Notes under the pieces: model-generated
The model's input: the letters and a program-made list of their open reading frames with translations, nothing else
Told to the model about the DNA's origin: nothing
Database searches by the model: none
Part shown: positions 27,818 through 35,127 of the stretch, piece after piece
How the letters are laid out: every line of letters starts with the position of its first letter
Numbering within the stretch: the stretch's first letter is position 1
NCBI GenBank assembly: GCA_029977825.1
Contig: JAPOKD010000003.1
Span: forward strand, 1 to 35,127
Direction of reading: 5' to 3'
From: Planctomycetota bacterium
GTDB taxonomy: Bacteria > Planctomycetota > Planctomycetia > Pirellulales > Pirellulaceae
DNA length: 35,127 nucleotides
Program-made: the position numbers and the translations under genes

Positions 27818-29992
27818 TTATGCACCGATACCAGCCAACCACAACAGCAAGCCAATGATTAAGGCACACACGATGCATGAAATCACAAAACCTGCCACAT
27901 CCATTTTCGTCGGATGAACGAATTCCCAGTCAGAATTCGGAAACAGCTTGCGACTTATAGTTGAAGAAGGATCCTGATAGGCAGCTTCCAAGGCTTTGAC
28001 ATCGGCTTTCGGATCAGACTGCACAGGAGTCTTCATTTTCGCAAAGTATCTGTTCAGGACAGCCTCACTTCCGCGTGGTGTGACGAGGCTCAGGAAGAAT
28101 AGAACCGCAAATGGGAGCAGCAACCGGATCGGTAACCGAAGTGTCTCGAGTGTTGCCTTGTTGGCATTCGAAAGATCAATCCCCATCAGACCATAAAGAA
28201 GGAAATCAATTTTCAGGGATCCCTCGCCTCTCTGCTTCCCAACCCACCGTTCAGTCTTCACGAGCATGCCAGCCTCTTTGGTCTCACTCACCAACTCCTT
28301 TGAAAGTGAATCGACCGGAACGAGTTTTGTCCAGTAAATCGGTTGCCCCCCGCTCTTGATGACAACTTCAATTGGCTCGCCCACGTTTGCAACAGGTGGT
28401 TCTGGGCCTAAGCCAGCAAGTTGATTTTTCAGATCACTTCTGACATCTTCATTCGAGCTGTTGGCTATCTGATCCTCCAATTCGCTACCTGCAGCGACCC
28501 ATGCCTCATGCCTCGCGATATCAGATTCCGTAGCCGGCCGCTCGAGTGTTTTTGTCACCAGATTTGTTGTGGTCGCCAGATTCTGGTTTGTGCTCAAGTC
28601 GACCAATTTCGGCACCACGACGGGTAGGACAAAAAACAACATCAATGATGTAGCAATCGTTGCCCAGACAGCGAAGCGATTGACTCGCCGCCAGTACATC
28701 CCCAACCAGAACGGTGCTGCAAACAGGATGGGCAGTTCAATAGCCATTTTGAATTGACCAAAAACATCGGCATAAGTCAGCGAGATGAACGCCGCGCCAA
28801 CAATGATGATCAGGCCAGTCAATCTGCCAACTTGGACATATTTTTTTTCGTCGGCATTTGCGTTGATGTATGGCGCATAAACGTTGCGAACCACCAAAGC
28901 AGAAGTCACGATCATGTAGGTATCCGCCGAGCTCATCATGGCTGCCAGCAAACAGGCCAACATCAAACCCACCAATCCCAGGTTCATTGGGCCTAGAATC
29001 TCGCGTGCCGCAACTCCCCAGACCCGGTCCGGATCGGCAGCGATTTCCGCACTCCCCGCCAAAAGTGCAAGCGCAATCAATGCAGTCAACGCCCAACCCA
29101 CAGTACACAATCGTTTCAGAAAGTTACCAACAACCAATCCGATACGCGCTTCTTTCTCCGTCTTGGCAGATCCACCTCCCGTGGCAATGAAGTGGGGTTG
29201 CACCACCACTCCGACAATACTGATCAAGGACAGGGAGATGATGAATGGCAACGGAAATTCACCGCTGCTCGGTCCTGAGAACAAGCTGAAACAATCCGCA
29301 GATACGCGTTCATGCATGATGCGGAACCCATCCATCAAACCCTGCTCACCGGGCCCACCAAACGTTTCCGCGATCGACCACAGACCGTACGGAATCAACA
29401 AAACTGACAGGATGATAATGAACAGACCCTGAATGAGATCTGTCCAATAGGCTGCAGCCAATCCGCCCAGAACACCATACAGAATGACAACGCCAGCGAT
29501 CACAGGAATCAGGGTGTACTTCAAGTCATAGCCGAACAGTCCCACCTCAACACCCAGTAAGGGTGCTGAAAATTTTGCGACAGCCGAGAACATCGTCGAC
29601 AGATAAAACATGTAGAAGACGATGGCAAACAGCGTGTATGCAACTCCCATCGAGCGTGATTCATAGCGTTCGACAAACCAGTCACCCAACGTCAGATGCC
29701 GCATCCGGCGGTACCAGACTGCAGTGATCCAATAAACCGGAGTCACAAAAAGCCACATCAAGGCTGACCAGACACCGCTCAGTCCACTCGTCCACGCAGT
29801 CTTGCCAACCATCACCGGTTCATGGGCTCCTGTGCCGGCGCCAAATGCCGCGAAGGTCTGCAGCAGCTTTCCAAAGCCACGCCCACCCATGAAATAGTCC
29901 TCCTGGTCCTTCACCCGTTTCATGGCCCAAAAGCCGATGGCGATCATTCCCAGGAAATACAGAACCAAGACGATGTAATCGATCAGTTGCAT
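27818..29992 (-). CDS. SSS-family sodium:solute symporter with large inserted loop
   Basis: A 724-residue membrane protein of the solute:sodium symporter family (LeuT fold). Helix 1 starts at LIDYIVLVLYFLGMIAIGFW. FAAFGAGTGAHEPVMVGKTAW is the family's unwound helix-1 region, and AAYWTDLIQGLFIIILSV is the conserved segment of helices 5-6. About 13 helices run to residue 460. A hydrophilic stretch of about 130 residues (465-595), rich in Asp, Glu and Ser, then separates the core from two to three more helices (near 596-650 and 695-720). That loop and tail are absent from ordinary SSS proteins of 500-550 residues. The substrate is unknown; the linked hydrolase suggests a sugar, uronate or organic acid. 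ATG 29992 is the natural start. Confidence 0.88.
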   Translation of the reverse strand: MQLIDYIVLVLYFLGMIAIGFWAMKRVKDQEDYFMGGRGFGKLLQTFAAFGAGTGAHEPVMVGKTAWTSGLSGVWSALMWLFVTPVYWITAVWYRRMRHLTLGDWFVERYESRSMGVAYTLFAIVFYMFYLSTMFSAVAKFSAPLLGVEVGLFGYDLKYTLIPVIAGVVILYGVLGGLAAAYWTDLIQGLFIIILSVLLIPYGLWSIAETFGGPGEQGLMDGFRIMHERVSADCFSLFSGPSSGEFPLPFIISLSLISIVGVVVQPHFIATGGGSAKTEKEARIGLVVGNFLKRLCTVGWALTALIALALLAGSAEIAADPDRVWGVAAREILGPMNLGLVGLMLACLLAAMMSSADTYMIVTSALVVRNVYAPYINANADEKKYVQVGRLTGLIIIVGAAFISLTYADVFGQFKMAIELPILFAAPFWLGMYWRRVNRFAVWATIATSLMLFFVLPVVVPKLVDLSTNQNLATTTNLVTKTLERPATESDIARHEAWVAAGSELEDQIANSSNEDVRSDLKNQLAGLGPEPPVANVGEPIEVVIKSGGQPIYWTKLVPVDSLSKELVSETKEAGMLVKTERWVGKQRGEGSLKIDFLLYGLMGIDLSNANKATLETLRLPIRLLLPFAVLFFLSLVTPRGSEAVLNRYFAKMKTPVQSDPKADVKALEAAYQDPSSTISRKLFPNSDWEFVHPTKMDVAGFVISCIVCALIIGLLLWLAGIGA

Positions 29993-30050
29993 AGCGAATC
30001 TGTTGGCTGGACCCCGGCGAAAGGGGCGAGAGGGGGATAAGGGGAAAGGT

Positions 30051-30129
30051 AAAACACGGCGTATTTTAGTAGCAAATGGTCCGCGGATGCGGCATTGCAG
30101 CAGATTTAACGGCGTGACACGCCGTGTTT
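30051..30129. repeat. Palindromic element between divergent transport genes
   Basis: AAACACGGCGT (30052-30062) and ACGCCGTGTTT (30119-30129) are a perfect 11-base inverted repeat. The right arm is part of a second, tighter palindrome, ACGGCGTG-A-CACGCCGT (30109-30125), with a single central base. Thus three copies of the half site ACGGCGT lie in about 80 bases. It is between the symporter start (29992, -) and the ABC exporter start (30220, +). An operator for both genes, or a small dispersed palindromic repeat, are the two readings. Confidence 0.6.
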
Positions 30130-30219
30130 CAGGGCCTCAGACGATTAAAAACCTCCGGCTCAGACGGCTTTGAAGCGTCAGCGGTTGTAGGAACGGTTGC
30201 TCCCCACTAACAATTACGC

Positions 30220-32166
30220 ATGCCAACCCAACCCAGCCGCCATCGTTTTTCTGAATATCGTCAAACCGTCCGTGACCGTAATGCGAGCGGTCAGCGACCG
30301 CAAAGTCACGGCCACAGCGAGCGAAATCCCAAGAAACTTGGTGAAAGAGACCGAAGATTCTGGGAACTGTTTTCACAGTTCCTAGCACTCACCGCGAAAC
30401 ACCGCGGACAGATTTTTACAGCACTAGCTTTGTTGACAATCGGGATTGGGCTGCGTCTGATCCCTCCTTTGGGTACCAAGCTTGCGATTGACTCAGCGTT
30501 AACAACGCCTCCCAAACAATTGCCGACCTGGTTGCAGGTACTGCCACTGCCCACCGATCCCATGAATCTGCTGCTGACGATTGCAGGACTCGTTGTAGTC
30601 GTCACTGTGATTTCCACTATCGTTCATCTTTTCAGTCGATGGATCGCAACCAAGGCCGTTAACCAAACTCAGGTTAACATTCGACGCCGCGTCTTCGAAC
30701 ATGCAGTCAAATTGCCATTGAATAATGTCTACGACATGAAGAGTGGAGGTGTGGCCAGCCTGATACGTGAAGATGCGGGAGGAGTCGCTGATCTCATTTT
30801 CAGCATGCTTTACAATCCTTGGCGGGCCATCATTCAATTTGTTGGCAGTCTGGTCATCTTGATGCTTGTGGACTGGAAACTGATGGTTGGTGGTTTACTA
30901 CTGCTACCCATTGTCTGGGTAACCCACCGCACCTGGATCAATCGCATTCGTCCACTCTATCGCGACATTCGGAAACAACGCCAGCGGATTGATGGCAACG
31001 CGACCGAAACTTTCAGCGGTATTCGAGTGGTTCGGACTTTTTCTCAAAGCCGAAATGAATCATCCCGCTTTGTGCGTGAAGGTGACTTCCTGGTGCGACA
31101 ACAACTTTTTACTTGGTGGTGGACTCGGATTATCGAGACGATTTGGGAAGTCGTCGTGCCTCTGGCATCGACTGGTTTATTGCTTTATGGCGGTTACCAG
31201 ATCATCTACAACGAATTGACACTTGGTGATCTGATGATGTTTCTGGTTTACCTCACCATGCTCCTGGATCCGCTGGCGACCATCGCGGCAAGTGCGGTCT
31301 CGTTCCAGAACAATCTTGCTGGACTTGATCGCGTGCTGGATGTTTTAGAAATCGAGGACGAACTGGAAACCCATCCCGACGCAATAGCCCTTCGTCGTGA
31401 GAATGTGGGAGGTGCGGTGTCGATACGTGATGTGTCTTTTTCGTATCCTGAATCTGACACCATGGTGCTGCAGGACATAAACCTGGAAGTCCAAGCAGGA
31501 GAAACGGTAGCATTGGTGGGCCGTAGTGGGGCTGGCAAGACCACCATGACCAACCTGATCGCCAGATTCTACGATGCCAATTCGGGTAGCATCTGCCTGG
31601 ATGGCCGAGATCTTCGAGATATCAAACTGAACAACTATCGCAGTTTACTGGGCATTGTCGAACAGGATGTCTTTCTCTTTGATGGCACCATCCGTGAGAA
31701 CATTGCCTACGCCAAACGCAACACCGATGATTCACAGATCATCGAAGCAGCCAAGGCTGCCGCTGCTGATGAGTTCATCGAGCAATTACCCGATGGCTAC
31801 GATTCGATCATCGGCGAACGCGGTGTGAAATTATCCGGAGGACAGAGGCAACGCATCGCAATTGCACGAGCGATTCTCGCCGATCCGAAGATCCTGATAC
31901 TGGATGAAGCCACCAGCAATCTGGATAGCGAGAGTGAGCGACTCATTCAGAACAGTTTGGCTGATCTGTTGCAGGATAGAACTGCGTTCGTCATCGCTCA
32001 TCGCCTCAGCACGATTTCCGGAGCTGACAAAATTGTCGTACTGGAAGATGGACGTGTCGTTGAAGTTGGCAGTCACGAACAACTGCTGAATGACGGCGGC
32101 AGGTACCGAGACATGGTCATGTTGCAGATGAGCGACTCGGCCAAGGATGCAACGGAGAATCAATAG
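30220..32166 (+). CDS. ABC exporter, fused membrane and ATPase domains
   Basis: A 648-residue half-transporter that should work as a homodimer, of the MsbA/lipid-and-drug exporter type. Residues 1-55 are a basic, Arg/His-rich cytoplasmic extension. Six helices follow (about 65-345). The nucleotide-binding domain (about 375-615) has Walker A GRSGAGKTT with Lys440, the Q-loop at VEQDVFLFDG, signature LSGGQ 538-542, Walker B ILILDEATS with Asp562 and Glu563, and the switch His in IAHRLST. Substrate cannot be told. The N-terminal extension is longer than usual. It is divergent from the symporter gene. Confidence 0.93.
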   Translation: MPTQPSRHRFSEYRQTVRDRNASGQRPQSHGHSERNPKKLGERDRRFWELFSQFLALTAKHRGQIFTALALLTIGIGLRLIPPLGTKLAIDSALTTPPKQLPTWLQVLPLPTDPMNLLLTIAGLVVVVTVISTIVHLFSRWIATKAVNQTQVNIRRRVFEHAVKLPLNNVYDMKSGGVASLIREDAGGVADLIFSMLYNPWRAIIQFVGSLVILMLVDWKLMVGGLLLLPIVWVTHRTWINRIRPLYRDIRKQRQRIDGNATETFSGIRVVRTFSQSRNESSRFVREGDFLVRQQLFTWWWTRIIETIWEVVVPLASTGLLLYGGYQIIYNELTLGDLMMFLVYLTMLLDPLATIAASAVSFQNNLAGLDRVLDVLEIEDELETHPDAIALRRENVGGAVSIRDVSFSYPESDTMVLQDINLEVQAGETVALVGRSGAGKTTMTNLIARFYDANSGSICLDGRDLRDIKLNNYRSLLGIVEQDVFLFDGTIRENIAYAKRNTDDSQIIEAAKAAAADEFIEQLPDGYDSIIGERGVKLSGGQRQRIAIARAILADPKILILDEATSNLDSESERLIQNSLADLLQDRTAFVIAHRLSTISGADKIVVLEDGRVVEVGSHEQLLNDGGRYRDMVMLQMSDSAKDATENQ

Positions 32167-32219
32167 ACAGCTGGCACCTACCTTCGACTGAAACACAATA
32201 AAATAAATCCGGGAACGCC

Positions 32220-32228
32220 TGCTACAAT
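32220..32228 (+). promoter_or_regulatory. Possible extended -10 promoter of the beta-propeller gene
   Basis: TGCTACAAT matches an extended -10 (TGnTATAAT with one difference) 66 bases before the ATG at 32295. No good -35 is seen 17 bases further upstream, where AAAATA lies, which is acceptable for extended -10 promoters. Suggestive only. Confidence 0.3.
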
Positions 32229-32294
32229 ACCGGTACGCTCAAAATGCTGTCCGCTTGAAACTCAATTTCGTTTCCCTGCTCACAACGAAAGCAT

Positions 32295-33587
32295 ATGAAG
32301 TATCTCTTACTTGTGTTGCTGCTTACAATTTCCAGTCAGTTCCACTCGGCAAGAATGCATGCCGGTGACGCAGACTGGCCGCAATGGCGAGGTCCAAATC
32401 GCGATGGCCATTCCCCTGCAAAAAATCTGCTAAGAACTTGGCCTGAGCAGGGGCCAAAGATCAAATGGAGCTTCGCTGATGCCGGAATCGGCTACTCTAC
32501 AATCACAGTTGTGGATGACTGCGTTTACACACTGGGTTCCAACGATAACGTCTGTTTTGCACTGTGCCTGAATCTCCAAAATGGCTCATTGAAGTGGAAA
32601 ACCGACTTCAGCAGGGCAGGTAACCGCGAAGATTACAATCAAGGCTGGGGAGGCGGTCCCAGAAGCACACCCACCGTAAATCAAAATCAGGTTTTCGTAC
32701 TCAGCGACATCGGGGTGTTGGCATCACTCGACAAAGAAACGGGCAACATCCAGTGGAAGACAGACATCACCAAAGACCATGGCGGCAGAATTCCGACTTG
32801 GGGCTATAGCGAATCACCCTTGGTTGATGGCAACCGTGTTGTCGTAACTCCTGGCGGCGAAAATTTCTTGCTAGCCGTTGATCGGTTCACTGGTAAAAAG
32901 GTTTGGCACAGTCGAGGATACGAGGAGGGGGCCCAATACGTTTCTGTCATGAAAGGTAAGGTTGGAAACACCAATTTCTACATCTCCGCCAGTAAGGCGG
33001 GGCTGGTAGCTTTCGACACCGAGAGAGGCGAACGCTTGTTTTCTGATGCTGCAACTGGTAACCCAACTGCTGTCATTCCAACTCCCATTCTTCATCTGCA
33101 ACAGATCTACCACAGCAGTGGTTATCGGGCTGGTAATGCACTGATAAACCTTGCCGAAACAGGGAAGGGCAGTGTGACTGCGGATCCGGTCTACCATTTG
33201 ACCGGCAAAACGATGGAGAATCACCATGGTGGGGTAGTGCTCGTGAACGGGACCATCTACGGCTTCAGCAAAGCCAATGGTGGTGTTTGGATGGCTCAGG
33301 ATCTCCAAAGTGGCGAGATACTGTGGGAGGAAAAAATACGCCCCAACAAAAGTGGTTCCATCTGCTACGCCGATGAGCGTCTTTATTGTTACAACGACAA
33401 AGACGGCACGGTTTTTCTAGTCGAGCCGAGCCGTTCTGGATGGCAGCAAAGGGGACTTCTGAAGCTCCCCAAGCAGACAGAAATATCACGCGAGAAAGGC
33501 GCCATCTGGGCCCATCCCGTCGTCGCTGATCAGACCTTGATCATCCGCGACCAGGATTTGATTTATGCCTACGATCTTGTCCGATAG
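32295..33587 (+). CDS. Secreted PQQ-like beta-propeller protein
   Basis: A 430-residue exported protein. A signal peptide (1-23, MKYLLLVLLLTISSQFHS) is followed by DADWPQWRGPNRDG at about 26-39, a stretch typical of planctomycete secreted propellers. The body has PQQ-type blades of the pattern LDKETGNIQWKTDI, VDRFTGKKVWHS, FDTERGERLFSD and QDLQSGEILWEEKI, each a Trp-docking repeat. The fold resembles BamB. No heme-binding CxxCH or obvious PQQ-dehydrogenase active residues are seen, so enzymatic activity is doubtful; binding or scaffold function is more likely. It is 128 bases after the ABC exporter. Confidence 0.88.
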   Translation: MKYLLLVLLLTISSQFHSARMHAGDADWPQWRGPNRDGHSPAKNLLRTWPEQGPKIKWSFADAGIGYSTITVVDDCVYTLGSNDNVCFALCLNLQNGSLKWKTDFSRAGNREDYNQGWGGGPRSTPTVNQNQVFVLSDIGVLASLDKETGNIQWKTDITKDHGGRIPTWGYSESPLVDGNRVVVTPGGENFLLAVDRFTGKKVWHSRGYEEGAQYVSVMKGKVGNTNFYISASKAGLVAFDTERGERLFSDAATGNPTAVIPTPILHLQQIYHSSGYRAGNALINLAETGKGSVTADPVYHLTGKTMENHHGGVVLVNGTIYGFSKANGGVWMAQDLQSGEILWEEKIRPNKSGSICYADERLYCYNDKDGTVFLVEPSRSGWQQRGLLKLPKQTEISREKGAIWAHPVVADQTLIIRDQDLIYAYDLVR

Positions 33588-33722
33588 CCTGCCAGGCGAG
33601 AGGCGAGCTGATCGCGACTGACGCATCAAAATGCCAGACGGAGGTCGCCACATTCGATTATGAGACTGGCTCAAACCGTTGCATGCAGCAGCAACCTTGA
33701 TACCAGCGGCGGGCCTATGATC

Positions 33723-34769
33723 CTAGCGTTGGTAAATAGGCAGATAACCCTTGTCCAACTGCAGCATGATCAAATTACAGGCTGTCACATAAACAGGATG
33801 CATTGAGCCTTGGGATCCCCAGAAGCCATCAGGACTCTGCTGTCCGACGATCTTATCGTAAAGTCGATCCCTGAAAGGTTTCCAAAGTTCATCACCCTGG
33901 CGGTAAACCACCTGACTGTAATAGAGATAAGTATAGTGCCAATGCCCAAAGGACCGTCCGCCTAGATCGTGTAACGATTTCTTGGCGTACTCCAACATAT
34001 CGGGAACATGCTCGCTATCGTAGTCACCCGCGTTGTAGAGCGCTGCAAGCGCGGCAGCCGTAATCGCAGGTCTACTGGATCCTCTCTGTTTACTGCTGTA
34101 ACTGATGCCTCCATCAGGGTTCTTGCAGCCATAGATATATTCTTTTGCGTTCTCGATCACTTTGCCGCTGACGGGAATCCCAGCGTTACGGCATCCGCGG
34201 AGTCCCTGCACCTGAGTGATCGTCGTTGATCCCTCATCGAAATTGTTTCCCTGTGCGGCGGAAACATATCCCCAACCGCCAGCTTCAGTTTGTGCGTTGC
34301 CGCTGAACTGAACCGCTCGCGTCAACACATCGACCAGTTCTTCTCGTCGATCTATCAGCCCCTCCTCACCGAGCACTTGAGACATCAGCAACATGGCGAA
34401 GCCGTGACCGTATGTGTAACGCATGTCTGTCTGCGGGTCACCAATCAAACCATTGGGTCGACTCTTGCTGATGAGGTAATCCGTCGCTCGCCCAATTTGC
34501 TTCGCGTAAGGTCCTTGCGTGGTCGTACTGCCGCTAGCGATCAGGGCAGTCGCTGCAAGCGATGCCATCGCGGTAGGATAGTTACTCGTGTTCCACTTCC
34601 CTCGTGCAGATTGCGTCCGACTCAGCCACCGCAGACCTTTTTCGATTGATTCCTCCCATGCAACCTTGGAGTCAGCGGCATTCACGGAGCCCACGATCCC
34701 GCTGGTTGCCGTTAAGACTGCCGCGTTGCGAAGCCAATCTCGGCGTGTCTGACTATATTTCATGACCAT
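33723..34769 (-). CDS. Tat-exported prenyltransferase/squalene-oxidase repeat protein
   Basis: A 348-residue protein with a Tat-type signal: TRRDWLRNAAV (8-18) is followed by a hydrophobic stretch ending at VNAAD near 32. Alpha/alpha-toroid repeats follow, of the kind in terpene cyclases and prenyltransferase beta subunits: ALRW-like GLRWLSRTQSARGKW, TEAGGWGYV, NPDGGISYSS and QQSPDGFWGS, each with the QW-type ending (QxxxGxW). No cyclase DxDD motif is visible. Members of this type in Planctomycetes are annotated as prenyltransferase/squalene oxidase repeat proteins of unknown role. Two ATGs, 34769 and 34763, are in frame; I use the first. It converges with the beta-propeller gene. Confidence 0.85.
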   Translation of the reverse strand: MVMKYSQTRRDWLRNAAVLTATSGIVGSVNAADSKVAWEESIEKGLRWLSRTQSARGKWNTSNYPTAMASLAATALIASGSTTTQGPYAKQIGRATDYLISKSRPNGLIGDPQTDMRYTYGHGFAMLLMSQVLGEEGLIDRREELVDVLTRAVQFSGNAQTEAGGWGYVSAAQGNNFDEGSTTITQVQGLRGCRNAGIPVSGKVIENAKEYIYGCKNPDGGISYSSKQRGSSRPAITAAALAALYNAGDYDSEHVPDMLEYAKKSLHDLGGRSFGHWHYTYLYYSQVVYRQGDELWKPFRDRLYDKIVGQQSPDGFWGSQGSMHPVYVTACNLIMLQLDKGYLPIYQR

Positions 34770-34887
34770 GTTCTCATCTTGTCACGCATATCAAATTCGG
34801 AGTGTTTTCACCGCGTTGAACGAATTCACCGCCTATCCGATCCACTCATCAGCTTATTGTACTGGGTGGTGTCAACGTAATGGGACT

Positions 34888-35127
34888 TTAAATTGTTCGG
34901 ATAGTGTGATGTAAACCTCGTCGCTGCTGGCATTTAGGGCAAAAGAACGTACTGCGTTGGGCCTGCACGATCCGCCTGATCCGGCCTTTTTTGCAACGGA
35001 TGCACGATTGATCAACCCGGTCATAAACGCGGTGATAATTCTGATAACCGCCTTCACCATTGAGTGCATTCCGGTAAGTTCCGTCGCTGAGAGTACTTCC
35101 CTCATGCTCAATTGCTTCCTGCAGAAC
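34888..35127 (-). CDS. mutM: Formamidopyrimidine-DNA glycosylase MutM, C-terminus only
   Basis: The frame enters from the right edge and codes for the last 79 residues before a TAA at 34888-34890. It shows the Fpg/Nei signature: [25 protein letters not shown] and then the zinc finger with Cys42, Cys45, Cys63 and Cys66 of the visible part (CIRCKK and FCPKCQ), with QRSTFF between. The conserved Arg of the finger (QAQRST) contacts the DNA phosphate at the lesion. Fpg excises oxidised purines such as 8-oxoguanine. The rest of the gene lies beyond the window. It is upstream of the prenyltransferase-repeat gene on the same strand, 118 bases away. Confidence 0.9.
   Translation of the reverse strand, partial: VLQEAIEHEGSTLSDGTYRNALNGEGGYQNYHRVYDRVDQSCIRCKKGRIRRIVQAQRSTFFCPKCQQRRGLHHTIRTI

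Noticed and set aside
28938-29432. A 164-codon plus-strand frame.
   Set aside because: Antisense shadow of the SSS symporter membrane core; no domain resemblance.
32167-32294. An intrinsic terminator after the ABC exporter.
   Set aside because: No GC-rich hairpin followed by a T-run was found in this gap.
34872-35111. A 79-codon minus-strand frame at the right edge.
   Set aside because: A shifted frame, running from the edge to the TAA at 34888, codes for the clear MutM zinc-finger end, so this other frame is a shadow.

Overview
The window looks like chromosomal DNA of a planctomycete (phylum Planctomycetota); the genus cannot be decided from sequence alone. Clues are a membrane-anchored Ser/Thr kinase with an N-terminal leader domain and a DMG in place of DFG, a secreted PQQ-type beta-propeller with the WPQWRGPNRDG start, a Tat-exported prenyltransferase-repeat protein, large secreted hydrolases beside an SSS symporter, weak or absent Shine-Dalgarno sequences at many genes, and a flagellar cluster opening with flbD-motA-motB. 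No rRNA, tRNA, CRISPR array, insertion sequence or prophage was recognised.

Layout. 1-903 (-): N-terminal 301 codons of a Pro-rich single-pass membrane protein that runs off the left edge. 1157-4858 (+): cobalamin-dependent methionine synthase metH. 4859-5516: long gene-free leader with a nested palindrome. 5517-7772 (+): RNase R. 7948-11480 (+): membrane GT39-like glycosyltransferase, DPM1-type GT2 with C-terminal membrane helices, and a SAM methyltransferase, probably one lipid-linked-sugar or surface-glycan group. 11505-15495 (-): Ser/Thr kinase, PlsC-type acyltransferase and alanine dehydrogenase in a row. 15832-18418 (+): three genes joined by ATGA overlaps, namely a DUF2064/TIGR04282 GT-A-like protein, a ThiO-like glycine oxidase and a short flavoprotein-like protein.

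18639-22354 (+): flagellar cluster flbD, motA, motB, fliL, fliN, fliO, with no fliM between fliL and fliN. 22405-23334 (-): secreted alpha/beta hydrolase. 23636-25404 (+): two ABC-2 permeases with no ATPase beside them. 25508-29992 (-): SSS symporter followed by a secreted SGNH + alpha/beta hydrolase + FN3-like fusion, a likely uptake/hydrolysis pair. 29993-30219: divergent intergenic region with a palindromic element. 30220-32166 (+): TMD-NBD ABC exporter. 32295-33587 (+): PQQ-like beta-propeller. 33723-34769 (-): Tat-exported prenyltransferase-repeat protein. 34888-35127 (-): C-terminal zinc finger of MutM/Fpg, cut by the right edge.

Most of the window is ordinary housekeeping and accessory planctomycete content. 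The most unusual points are the coupled cassette DUF2064-ThiO-half flavoprotein, the FliN with an acidic extension carrying a FliM-like EIDALL-type peptide in a cluster without fliM, the three-domain hydrolase paired with a symporter that has a roughly 130-residue inserted loop, and two palindromic intergenic elements (5362-5398 and 30051-30129). I see no clear defence or mobile system.
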